Source: Verrucomicrobiota bacterium (GTDB taxonomy: Bacteria > Verrucomicrobiota > Kiritimatiellia > CAIVKH01). Taken from it: a stretch of 64,000 bases of DNA. A program made the translations under genes and the position numbers. Positions 8,901 through 15,400 of the stretch are shown in pieces. Position 1 is the stretch's first letter, and the number at the start of each line of letters is the position of its first letter. Where the stretch lies: the NCBI GenBank assembly GCA_024233345.1, contig JACKPT010000002.1, positions 124,001-188,000 on the forward strand, in the 5' to 3' direction. The notes under the pieces are model-generated. The model was given only the letters and a program-made list of their open reading frames with translations, made no database searches and was not told where the DNA came from.

Positions 8901-9230
8901 GCCGGTGATCCGGTTGAAAGAGTTCGAGTCCACCACAGAGGACACAGAGAGCCACCGAGGGTTGGATACAGGAGTTACTCCGCAGCGTGGTCCTCCCGGT
9001 CCGCGCTGTGTCTGGGACGAGGTCTATCGAGTCAATGTCTGAAAGACGCGCTGCCTTCTGTTCCCTCCTTTTCGCCTTGAATGGGAGAAATCAAGTTTGC
9101 GGGGGCCGAATCATTGCCTGTTCTTTGATTCCGCTCATCCGTGCGATCGGCAAGATCCGTGGGCATTCAGACCAACGCAATCCACACAGCCATTGGTTAA
9201 CCAGAGGGATGGAGAGTCGGTCCCCGGAGG

Positions 9231-9304
9231 GTAGCGCCGATTTCCATATCGGCGACTCACCCACTCGCCGAACCAGCCAACGCCCATTCGGAGATGGGCG
9301 CTAC
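9231..9304. repeat. Composite palindromic dispersed repeat, copy 2
   Basis: Same outer arms and two inner hairpins as 8702-8776, with differences mostly in the unpaired linker. The hairpin arms are preserved, which suggests structure is maintained. Confidence 0.75.
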
Positions 9305-9683
9305 ACACGATATACGTGCGGACATTTCAAGATCAGATTGACGGACTACTCATTACCTGCCCCCCCCTTTTAGTCCGAAATGCCGACAGCAACGCGGCGG
9401 GAATTGGCTTCATAATGCATAACCCGACTGAAATGCACTCTGCATGCTCATATGCTTGGCAACGCCCTCTACGCCATTGCGTTACAGGAATCAACCCTGA
9501 TTTCGTAAGAAACACCGACAGAATCCAGCAGATGACTTTGGGCTTCCCATAGCAGAAAGAACCGCTACGCTTCCGCTTCATACCGAGTGCCTTATGGATG
9601 CAAAGCAAGAACATGATATGCTCACGAGAAAAAGCACTCAATAACTTGTTAGCGGTAATTTAACCAGATAGGAGTACAGACAT

Positions 9684-10583
9684 ATGAAAATCGTAAAAAG
9701 GATATTATTAGTATTGTTAAGTTTATTTTTTACAGTTGTGTATTCAAATGCTCAAACTGACAACTTAACTTTGAAAATTGAGAATGTTTTAAAGGCAAAA
9801 AATGCCAGAATAGGAGTAGCAATATTCAACAGCAATGAGAAGGATACTTTTAAGATTAATAACGACTTCCATTTCCCGATGCAAAGCGTTATGAAATTTC
9901 CGATTGCTTTAGCCGTTTTGTCTGAGATAGATAAAGGGAATCTTTCTTTTGAACAAAAAATAGAGATTACCCCTCAAGACCTTTTGCCTAAAACGTGGAG
10001 TCCGATTAAAGAGGAATTCCCTAATGGAACAACTTTGACGATTGAACAAATACTAAATTATACAGTATCAGAGAGCGACAATATTGGTTGTGATATTTTG
10101 CTAAAATTAATCGGAGGAACTGATTCTGTTCAAAAATTCTTGAATGCTAATCATTTCACTGATATTTCAATCAAAGCAAACGAAGAACAAATGCACAAGG
10201 ATTGGAATACCCAATATCAAAATTGGGCAACCCCAACAGCGATGAACAAACTGTTAATAGATACTTATAATAATAAGAACCAATTACTTTCTAAAAAAAG
10301 TTATGATTTTATTTGGAAAATTATGAGAGAAACAACAACAGGAAGTAACCGATTAAAAGGACAATTACCAAAGAATACAATTGTTGCTCATAAAACAGGG
10401 ACTTCCGGAATAAATAATGGAATTGCAGCAGCCACTAATGATGTTGGGGTAATTACTTTACCGAATGGACAATTAATTTTTATAAGCGTATTTGTTGCAG
10501 AGTCCAAAGAAACTTCGGAAATTAATGAAAAGATTATTTCAGACATTGCAAAAATAACGTGGAATTACTATTTGAATAAATAA
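9684..10583 (+). CDS. Class A beta-lactamase, PER/VEB/CfxA-like subclass (cassette 1)
   Basis: A 299-residue secreted serine beta-lactamase that would hydrolyse beta-lactams in the periplasm. It has a signal peptide (KRILLVLLSLFFTVVYSNAQ). Catalytic motifs are Ser68-x-x-Lys71 in QSVMKF, Ser131-Asp132-Asn133, an omega-loop region ANEEQMHKDW (around 165-174) and Lys237-Thr-Gly in HKTGTSG. The NEEQMH..YQNWATP pattern resembles the PER/VEB/CfxA subclass best known from Bacteroidota. AGGAG precedes the ATG. The gene is strikingly AT-rich, unlike the neighbouring GC-rich DNA, so it was acquired. It is the first gene after the leftmost core site and ends 9 bp before its attC. Substrate range cannot be read from sequence. 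Confidence 0.92.
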   Translation: MKIVKRILLVLLSLFFTVVYSNAQTDNLTLKIENVLKAKNARIGVAIFNSNEKDTFKINNDFHFPMQSVMKFPIALAVLSEIDKGNLSFEQKIEITPQDLLPKTWSPIKEEFPNGTTLTIEQILNYTVSESDNIGCDILLKLIGGTDSVQKFLNANHFTDISIKANEEQMHKDWNTQYQNWATPTAMNKLLIDTYNNKNQLLSKKSYDFIWKIMRETTTGSNRLKGQLPKNTIVAHKTGTSGINNGIAAATNDVGVITLPNGQLIFISVFVAESKETSEINEKIISDIAKITWNYYLNK

Positions 10584-10591
10584 AAAACTAC

Positions 10592-10724
10592 CGCTAACAC
10601 TGGCTCATAGGCAATGGCGGGTTGAAGTGCAATTTGCAAAGTCGGTAGCCCGCCCGAGCGTTTTCTCGGTTTGACAGGAAAGGCTCACGCAAACCGCCAC
10701 TGCCCATAGCCCAAACCGTTAGAT
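10592..10724 (+). repeat. attC site of cassette 1 (beta-lactamase)
   Basis: Inverse core CGCTAAC (10592-10598) and core GTTAGAT (10718-10724). The arms GGCTCATAGGCAATGGCGG and CCGCCACTGCCCATAGCC are near-complementary. At 133 bp it is the longest of the array. The inverse core exactly complements GTTAGCG at the cassette's left end. Confidence 0.85.
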
Positions 10725-10892
10725 TTACGGACGGAAATACCACTCACGATCAGGAAAAATAGACATCGCCCACCGCATTGACCGATCCGCTTTGTCCATA
10801 TCAGCAAGCAACGCAATTACCCAGCAAACGGCCAGGGCAATCAATTCAGCCAATGCCGCAAACGGCAGCAAGAGAATTTTGTATCTGTACAT
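10725..10892 (-). CDS. Small membrane protein on the reverse strand of cassette 2
   Basis: A 55-residue frame running against the array direction. The first 12 residues include a basic start (MYRYK) and are followed by a 25-residue hydrophobic stretch (LLLPFAALAELIALAVCWVIALLA), then a charged tail ending DREWYFRP. This predicts one membrane-spanning helix with the tail on one side. Its stop codon abuts the core site at 10724, and its start lies 14 bp from the inverse core of the cassette's own attC, so it fills the cassette. A longer frame from 11084 exists but would run through the attC and is less likely. No homologue recognised; a promoter of its own would be needed. Confidence 0.5.
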   Translation of the reverse strand: MYRYKILLLPFAALAELIALAVCWVIALLADMDKADRSMRWAMSIFPDREWYFRP

Positions 10893-10906
10893 AATCAGCC
10901 TCCGAA

Positions 10907-10981
10907 ACCTAACAAGGCAAATCCAGTCGGACGCCTTACTCGCTGGCGCTCGTTCGTTGCCGCTGATTTGCGGCGTTGGCC
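10907..10981 (+). repeat. attC site of cassette 2
   Basis: Inverse core ACCTAAC (10907-10913) and core GTTGGCC (10975-10981). Internal arms GCAAATCCAG and CTGATTTGC pair. 75 bp. Confidence 0.75.
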
Positions 10982-11008
10982 GACAGAAGAACCTGCGCAA
11001 GCCGGGAA

Positions 11009-11818
11009 ATGAAAACGGAAGCCCCATATTTGAAACAGCTCTACGTGAGACCCGATGTTGAGCCAGATCCTGCGCGCTTTCCAATGTCGCTACCCTTCAC
11101 ATCTGGTCTGGATCTTTGGTTCGATGTTCCCGTGACTTTCTTCGTTGGCGAGAACGGTTCCGGGAAATCGACCCTATTGGAGGCCATCGCGCAATTGTGC
11201 GGTCTCCCGGTGGCCGGCGGTGGCAGAAACGAGCTTGCTGATCTGCAAGCTCCGCATGCAACAAGCGAGCTCGCCCCATATCTGCGAGCTGGATTCAAAC
11301 GCAAGCCGCGCGACGGGTACTTCTTTCGAGCTGAGTTCCACAGCCTTTTTGCAACACTCCTCGATCAACGCCGGGACGATCCGGATTTCCCAGGAAACCC
11401 ATATGCCCGTTACGGTGGTCGCCCTCTTCATGCACGATCTCACGGAGAGGCCTTCTTGGCCATGTTCTCCGCGTGGATGACACCCGGCGTTATCCTTATG
11501 GACGAGCCGGAGTCGGCATTGTCACCCCAGCGCCAGTTAGCTCTCTTGGCGCAAATGGCATCACTGATACGGCGTGGGGGTGTCCAGTTCATTATTGCGA
11601 CACACTCTCCCATCATGCTCACGTTTCCAGGTGCCGTCTTGCTCTCGTTTGATGGTCGCGCAATCGAGCGGACAGCACTTCAGGATACCGATCACTACCA
11701 GATCACACGGGGGATTCTGGAAAACCCGACACAGTACTGGCGCCATCTCACATGCGACGATGACGCTGGCCAACAACCTCCTCCAGACGACGTCCTAAGG
11801 GCCACGCCTGAGGAGTAG
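11009..11818 (+). CDS. Stand-alone AAA/ABC-type predicted ATPase (cassette 3)
   Basis: A 269-residue SMC/ABC-like ATPase. Walker A is GENGSGKST, the signature-like SHGEAFLAM motif lies mid-protein, Walker B is ILMDEPESALS, and the switch histidine is in ATHSP. The order is typical of the compact AAA_21/AAA_15-like ATPases found as single genes. I chose the ATG at 11009; an upstream TTG at 10976 would start inside the preceding attC. The 3' end of the coding region runs into its own attC, so the last 17 codons are part of the recombination site, which is common in cassettes. The cellular role of the family is unknown; some relatives act in phage defence together with a partner, but none is proven here. 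Confidence 0.75.
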   Translation: MKTEAPYLKQLYVRPDVEPDPARFPMSLPFTSGLDLWFDVPVTFFVGENGSGKSTLLEAIAQLCGLPVAGGGRNELADLQAPHATSELAPYLRAGFKRKPRDGYFFRAEFHSLFATLLDQRRDDPDFPGNPYARYGGRPLHARSHGEAFLAMFSAWMTPGVILMDEPESALSPQRQLALLAQMASLIRRGGVQFIIATHSPIMLTFPGAVLLSFDGRAIERTALQDTDHYQITRGILENPTQYWRHLTCDDDAGQQPPPDDVLRATPEE

Positions 11819-11826
11819 CGTTGGCC
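11768..11826 (+). repeat. attC site of cassette 3
   Basis: Inverse core GGCCAAC (11768-11774) and core GTTGGCC (11820-11826), exact complements. Arms CCTCCTCCAGACG and CGCCTGAGGAG pair imperfectly. At 59 bp it is the shortest of the array; it overlaps the ATPase stop codon. Confidence 0.8.
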
Positions 11827-11850
11827 CGAACACAAAGGAGAAAATGACAT

Positions 11851-12939
11851 ATGGCTTCACACGGCGACACTGAACTAATTTTGCTCCTTCTGTTGTTGAC
11901 TGGTATTCCCGAGGAAGACCAGGAACTTGCTGAGCGTTTCTACCACAGGTTCCGTGACCGCTTCCGGCAGATGGAGGGATGGGACCCTGAAATTGACATG
12001 CTGTTCCGCCACGCCCTGCGCCATCCCATGCGCTATGACCCCGAGGTTCGCCACGTCCTCTCGCAACGCCTACGATCCCGCCTCCGCGAAATTGAGGCGT
12101 GGGGGCCGGATCTCGACATGCTCCTTGATCGCGCTCTCCAATACCGTTTCACCTACCCACATGGCTTTCTGGATCAAGCGCGACAAACTGCTATCGCCGT
12201 GGTAGACGGTTTCCGCCAGAGTTTTGAAAAGGAAGTCACCGAACGGATTGTTAGGGCGGAGATGAGTGTCGAACTCCTTGCACAAAAACACGAGCAGGTC
12301 ATGGAGGTGGTTCGCGGGCAAGAACAGATCGTCCGCCACCTCGGTGACGAGATTCACGACTACCATTGGTTGACTTCCGTACGGGTTGACATGGGAAGTG
12401 TCTCAATGCAACGTTTCATTCCCGTGCGGCTCTTTCTTGCCGACCCTCTTCCGGAGGAACGGGATCTCGACCTCTTGGTCCACTCGATCCAGCGACTTGG
12501 CGAAACATTCGGTTTTGCTATGGCAGAGGAGTTTCCCCCAGAATCTGGGTCATGGTGGAAGCGATTCATCTTGAAGACGAAGGATGTTCTCACACACCGT
12601 GAACTGACATCTCGTTTGAAGAAGGCTGAGAAGGCTGTTGAGTCGGCGTATCTCGACAAACCGCAAGCTGAGGCTAACCACCATCAGGCAGATGCCGCAG
12701 CTTCCGTCATTGCATCGCTGCAAAACACACCCAACGCATGTGTGCAGGTTGGCACGCTCTTGGTCGTCAAGGCGACCGATGAGAATGGATATTCGGGAGT
12801 CTTTGCAACCACGCTCAGCGTGTCTGACATCAAACGCCTTGAAAGCGACCGATCTGTGCTCAGACAACCTCAGAGGGTCTTCCAATGGTTAACAGCGAAT
12901 GAAGGAACAGGGCCAACAATGCCTCCGACCGTACGGTGA
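11851..12939 (+). CDS. Uncharacterised cassette protein with a duplicated N-terminal motif (cassette 4)
   Basis: A 362-residue protein of unknown family. The N-terminus is hydrophobic (ELILLLLLLTG), followed by two copies of a roughly 37-residue motif. These contain RFRQMEGWDPEIDMLFRHAL (about 37-56) and RLREIEAWGPDLDMLLDRAL (about 74-93), probably a pair of helical repeats. A helical/coiled-coil region follows (about 105-160), then a globular C-terminal part with no recognised motif. AAAGGAG lies about 10 bases before the ATG. The gene spans almost the whole cassette, and its 3' end (from 12911) overlaps its attC. An effector, sensor or surface role cannot be decided from sequence. Confidence 0.75.
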   Translation: MASHGDTELILLLLLLTGIPEEDQELAERFYHRFRDRFRQMEGWDPEIDMLFRHALRHPMRYDPEVRHVLSQRLRSRLREIEAWGPDLDMLLDRALQYRFTYPHGFLDQARQTAIAVVDGFRQSFEKEVTERIVRAEMSVELLAQKHEQVMEVVRGQEQIVRHLGDEIHDYHWLTSVRVDMGSVSMQRFIPVRLFLADPLPEERDLDLLVHSIQRLGETFGFAMAEEFPPESGSWWKRFILKTKDVLTHRELTSRLKKAEKAVESAYLDKPQAEANHHQADAAASVIASLQNTPNACVQVGTLLVVKATDENGYSGVFATTLSVSDIKRLESDRSVLRQPQRVFQWLTANEGTGPTMPPTVR

Positions 12940-12980
12940 TCCGCTGCGCATCTCACCGCCGGTCACGGCACACGTTGTGC
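12911..12980 (+). repeat. attC site of cassette 4
   Basis: Inverse core GGCCAAC (12911-12917) and core GTTGTGC (12974-12980). Arms GACCGTACGGTGA and TCACCGCCGGTC pair. 70 bp, overlapping the last codons of the preceding gene. Confidence 0.8.
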
Positions 12981-12994
12981 AATAATGATCTGAG

Positions 12995-13543
12995 ATGAAA
13001 ATCAAAGACAACAGGATGTTGACGCTTGCATGGCACGCGGTCGCTGCGTTCTATCAGGCTAGAGCCGTCGCAGACCTGATGATGGCACTGAAGCTTACAG
13101 ATAATGATGCTCGAGCAGCAATTCTCTATGGGGCATTTGTTGGCTACTATTCCCGCCCTTTCATGCCTTCAAAAGAACTGGGCAGTTTGCCGGAAGGCGT
13201 CGTTCCCAAGAGCTCTCGCTCACTACATCAACGAATGCTCACAGACCGCAAACAAATATTCCTTCATACCGATGCAAATGCAGAAATCCCAGGCATCACC
13301 AGTGTAAATCATCTGCGCATGGTGGTCTTGCCTACCAAGCAACTGAGAGTACACACCGTTGCGCCCGTTCCTAAAGCCGCAGTGTTTCAGCAATATTGCG
13401 ATCTTCTAGACCTACTATATGAAGATATAAACAGTGCTATTCAGTTGTATATTGATGATCGCATGGATGAACCTTTGCCGGGACCGGGTAGCTATATCTT
13501 GAATATTGAAGGCGACAGGCTGCATCTCGTACCAGAAGAATGA
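12995..13543 (+). CDS. Uncharacterised 182-residue cassette protein (cassette 5)
   Basis: A soluble-looking protein without signal peptide, membrane helix or recognised motif. The N-terminal 60 residues are rich in Ala and aromatic residues (WHAVAAFYQARAVADLMMALKLTD) and probably helical; the middle (about 75-135) contains His- and Val-rich strands. It ends just before its attC. The first codon follows the core site by about 14 bp, as expected for a cassette gene. No function proposed. Confidence 0.7.
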   Translation: MKIKDNRMLTLAWHAVAAFYQARAVADLMMALKLTDNDARAAILYGAFVGYYSRPFMPSKELGSLPEGVVPKSSRSLHQRMLTDRKQIFLHTDANAEIPGITSVNHLRMVVLPTKQLRVHTVAPVPKAAVFQQYCDLLDLLYEDINSAIQLYIDDRMDEPLPGPGSYILNIEGDRLHLVPEE

Positions 13544-13549
13544 AATATG

Positions 13550-13618
13550 GCACAACATGAGCCCTCAGAGGGGCGGTGTACGCTGCGCGTCCACCGCCCC
13601 TAGGGCTAGACGTTAGGC
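13550..13618 (+). repeat. attC site of cassette 5
   Basis: Inverse core GCACAAC (13550-13556) exactly complements GTTGTGC at the left end of the same cassette; core GTTAGGC at 13612-13618. Arms AGCCCTCAGAGGGGCGGTG and CACCGCCCCTAGGGCT form a long, textbook attC stem. 69 bp. Confidence 0.9.
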
Positions 13619-13629
13619 AAGAGTAAGAA

Positions 13630-13980
13630 ATGAGCATCATCACCCCAAAAGTGCTGGCTATTGTTGGTATACTAGGCGTGTGCATCGCCGTTGTCATTCT
13701 ACTGTCGTCATACAGCCAAAGAGTTTATGCAGATCCAGCGAGGATCCCAGAGATCGTCCCAGGCATGACGCGATCGAACGTTATCCAAATTCTCGGCGTG
13801 ATGTACGACAACACTGCTCCAGGCATATATACTGACGCGGATGCTGTAATTGCCCTCATGACCAACAAGGAGGCGGTCGCTGAACTTTATACTTGGGGGC
13901 TCCGCCACACCAAGGACATGTTTCATGTCGCGTTTGATGCATCGAATTCCGTACTTGAGGTCAGATGGGAGAAGAGATAA
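13630..13980 (+). CDS. Membrane-anchored or secreted small protein (cassette 6)
   Basis: A 116-residue protein with one N-terminal hydrophobic segment (about 8-26, AIVGILGVCIAVVILLSS) acting as signal peptide or anchor. The outside part begins with PEIVPGMTRSNVIQILG. That I-x-x-GMT...V...LG pattern resembles the start of the BamE/SmpA fold, but the rest is too short and divergent to assign. The stop codon lies 4 bp before the inverse core of its attC. Possible envelope protein of unknown role. Confidence 0.65.
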   Translation: MSIITPKVLAIVGILGVCIAVVILLSSYSQRVYADPARIPEIVPGMTRSNVIQILGVMYDNTAPGIYTDADAVIALMTNKEAVAELYTWGLRHTKDMFHVAFDASNSVLEVRWEKR

Positions 13981-13983
13981 CAC

Positions 13984-14048
13984 GCCCAACAACAGAGTTG
14001 AGGATATTCGTCGCTAACGCGCCGAACCCCTCACTCAGAGCATTGGGC
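13984..14048 (+). repeat. attC site of cassette 6, atypical core
   Basis: Inverse core GCCCAAC (13984-13990). The right core reads ATTGGGC (14042-14048), with A where G is expected. Outer arms GCCCAACAACAGAG and CTCAGAGCATTGGGC pair. A mutated core could lower recombination here. Confidence 0.65.
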
Positions 14049-14060
14049 AAGAGAAACACA

Positions 14061-14561
14061 ATGATACGAGCATATCTCACGTTGATGATTCTCGTACTGT
14101 TCACAGGCTGTAGCACGACACGAATCACCGACGACATAGCGATTTCCAATCCGAAATTCTGGGTCAGCATGCAACAGCACGGCAGAACGAATTGGACACA
14201 AGTTGCAACGACAGAATTTCCATGGAAGAAGCATCGCATTTATGGCTGGAGTCTCGACATCGAAACAACGAGAACAAATGCCACTTGGCATGCTTTATAT
14301 CAATTTCCACATCCCACCGATTACGCCAGAGAGCTTCCTCCATCAAATCACTGGGGAGATGTTACCAGTGATTTATCACGTGTCATAACCAAGCCAAAAC
14401 CACTCTCCAGGCGAAAGAGCGGCATGAGCGCGGTCTGCGTCGTCATGCCAGGAGAGCCAAGCGGCCCATATGCAATCATTGTGTTTGTGGATTACATACC
14501 TGTGTATACTTTTCGATATCACATAACGGAAAGCGAAGAAGAAAAGGAAGCCCAACATTGA
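14061..14561 (+). CDS. Predicted lipoprotein of unknown function (cassette 7)
   Basis: A 166-residue protein starting MIRAYLTLMILVLFTGC: a short basic n-region, a hydrophobic core and a lipobox (LFTGC) with Cys at position 17. It should be lipid-modified and exported. An upstream in-frame start (13965) would run through the attC of cassette 6 and is rejected. The mature part is polar with several Trp and Tyr residues and a charged tail (ESEEEKEAQ); no domain recognised. The last codons overlap its attC. It is the last gene of the array. Confidence 0.75.
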   Translation: MIRAYLTLMILVLFTGCSTTRITDDIAISNPKFWVSMQQHGRTNWTQVATTEFPWKKHRIYGWSLDIETTRTNATWHALYQFPHPTDYARELPPSNHWGDVTSDLSRVITKPKPLSRRKSGMSAVCVVMPGEPSGPYAIIVFVDYIPVYTFRYHITESEEEKEAQH

Positions 14562-14619
14562 CCTCGAAGGGACGCTGAACCGCTACGCGGCACCGCGCCC
14601 CTCAGGTTGATCGTTCAAG
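14550..14619 (+). repeat. attC site of cassette 7 (right end of array)
   Basis: Inverse core GCCCAAC (14550-14556) matches the start of the same cassette. The terminal core is GTTCAAG (14613-14619), which departs from GTTRRRY. Arms ATTGACCTCGAAGGG and CCCCTCAGGTTGAT pair. 70 bp. Confidence 0.7.
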
Positions 14620-14744
14620 AAAAATGCATGTAGTACCGATAAATAGCCGAGAGAAGCGGGCGCTGAAGCGAATTCCACTGTCGGGGATACCCATTAGAAT
14701 ATCAAATAGTTGTCCTGTAGGGCTTCGTTGGGTATTCGTTGAAC

Positions 14745-14873
14745 ATGGCGAGGATTGAGTATGAGGGTACATTGTATCACGTATTCAGCACTGTTGGGGA
14801 TCTGGATTTTGTATGGGGCGGTCTGTTGATCATTCGACTCCGGTTCATGATTGCGGTATCCTGCGGGCCATGA
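14745..14873 (+). pseudogene. N-terminal remnant of a REP-associated tyrosine transposase (RAYT)
   Basis: The frame opens MARIEYEGTLYHVFS, matching the very conserved N-terminus of Y1/RAYT transposases (M-A-R-x-x-R-IEYEGALYHV). It then loses similarity and stops after 42 codons, with no HUH motif or catalytic Tyr. It overlaps the start of the next gene. Only the first 15 residues or so are diagnostic. Confidence 0.65.
14834..14862 (+). promoter_or_regulatory. Predicted promoter of the HD-domain gene, leaderless layout
   Basis: TCGACT (14834-14839), 17-base spacer, TATCCT (14857-14862). Only 7 bases separate the -10 box from the ATG at 14870. Confidence 0.4.
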
Positions 14874-15394
14874 AGCAACCCATATGGCAAGAAGCGGCAT
14901 CGTTTGCCGCCCGGAGGCATCTGCACCAAGTCCGGAAGGACGGTCGCACCCCGTATGTGGCTCATCCCTTCCGGGTGGCCATGACGGTGCGGGACCTTTT
15001 TGGCGAGTCTGACCCGGAAATCCTCTGCGCGGCCCTGCTCCATGACCTGATTGAGGATACGCCGACCGACTATGACACCATCCGGAACAAGTTCGGGACC
15101 CGGGTGGCGGACCTGGTCGTTGCTTTGACCAAGGATATGCGTTTGCCGGAAGAGCTGCGGGAACCGGCCTATGACCGGCAGCTTGCCGATGCGGAGTGGG
15201 GGGCGAAGCTGATCAAGCTGGCGGATGTATTCGACAACCTCTGCGATACCGCGTTGCCCTCCCTTCGGTCCAAAGCGCTGGATAAGGCAAAGCGGGCCCT
15301 CGACCTTGCCGGCGATGATCCACGATTGGCTACGGCTGCCGCGAAGGTTCGTACATTGATCCTGGCATGCCACGCGGATTCGGCCGACGCTTGA
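14870..15394 (+). CDS. HD-domain phosphohydrolase, small (p)ppGpp-hydrolase-like
   Basis: A 174-residue protein resembling the hydrolase domain of RelA/SpoT enzymes and the stand-alone small alarmone hydrolases that convert (p)ppGpp to GDP/GTP. Seen are RKDGRTPYVAHP (22-33) with the first metal-ligand His, ALLHDLIEDTPTDYDTI (55-71) with the HD pair and ED motif, and the C-terminal metal Asp in LIKLADVFDNL. There is no synthetase, TGS or ACT domain. The ATG at 14870 sits 7 bases after a -10-like box and gives the best family N-terminus. It converges on the ClpX-like gene with a 6-bp gap. Alternative substrates such as other nucleotides are possible. Confidence 0.75.
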   Translation: MKQPIWQEAASFAARRHLHQVRKDGRTPYVAHPFRVAMTVRDLFGESDPEILCAALLHDLIEDTPTDYDTIRNKFGTRVADLVVALTKDMRLPEELREPAYDRQLADAEWGAKLIKLADVFDNLCDTALPSLRSKALDKAKRALDLAGDDPRLATAAAKVRTLILACHADSADA

Positions 15395-15400
15395 GAGGTT

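Larger units (their letters stand above)
8527..9647. other. Non-coding stretch between the IS30 element and the cassette array
   Basis: About 1.1 kb without a convincing gene: the open frames are short, lack ribosome-binding sites and encode low-complexity sequence. It holds two copies of a composite palindromic repeat (8702-8776 and 9231-9304), another palindrome (8882-8900) and a stretch reading CACAGAGGACACAGAGAGCC (8935-8954) that looks like repetitive filler. The last 250 bp before the first cassette have no recognised content and could be the degraded remains of an attI site or a further attC. Confidence 0.6.
9648..14619 (+). mobile_element. Array of seven integron-type gene cassettes without integrase (CALIN)
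   Basis: Seven units, each one short gene plus a 59-133 bp imperfect palindrome with an inverse core (RYYYAAC-like) at its start and a core site (GTTRRRY-like) at its end. Units begin after the G of core sites at 9648, 10718, 10975, 11820, 12974, 13612 and 14042, and the last attC ends at 14619. The decisive test is that the inverse core of each unit complements the first bases of the same unit, as a circular cassette requires. The match is 7/7 for units 1, 3, 4 and 5 and 6/7 for 2, 6 and 7. No intI gene lies in the window, so it is either a CALIN or the distal end of a longer integron. Genes run left to right except in unit 2. Confidence 0.88.

Noticed and set aside
9333..9641. 102-codon minus-strand frame upstream of the beta-lactamase
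   Set aside because: No SD, no family features, and it spans the junction between repeat-bearing DNA and the cassette array.
9425..9654. Possible long attC or attI immediately before the beta-lactamase cassette
   Set aside because: A GCATAAC-like inverse core and GTTAGCG core are present, but the arms pair poorly over about 230 bp. I only claim the core site at 9648 as the cassette boundary.
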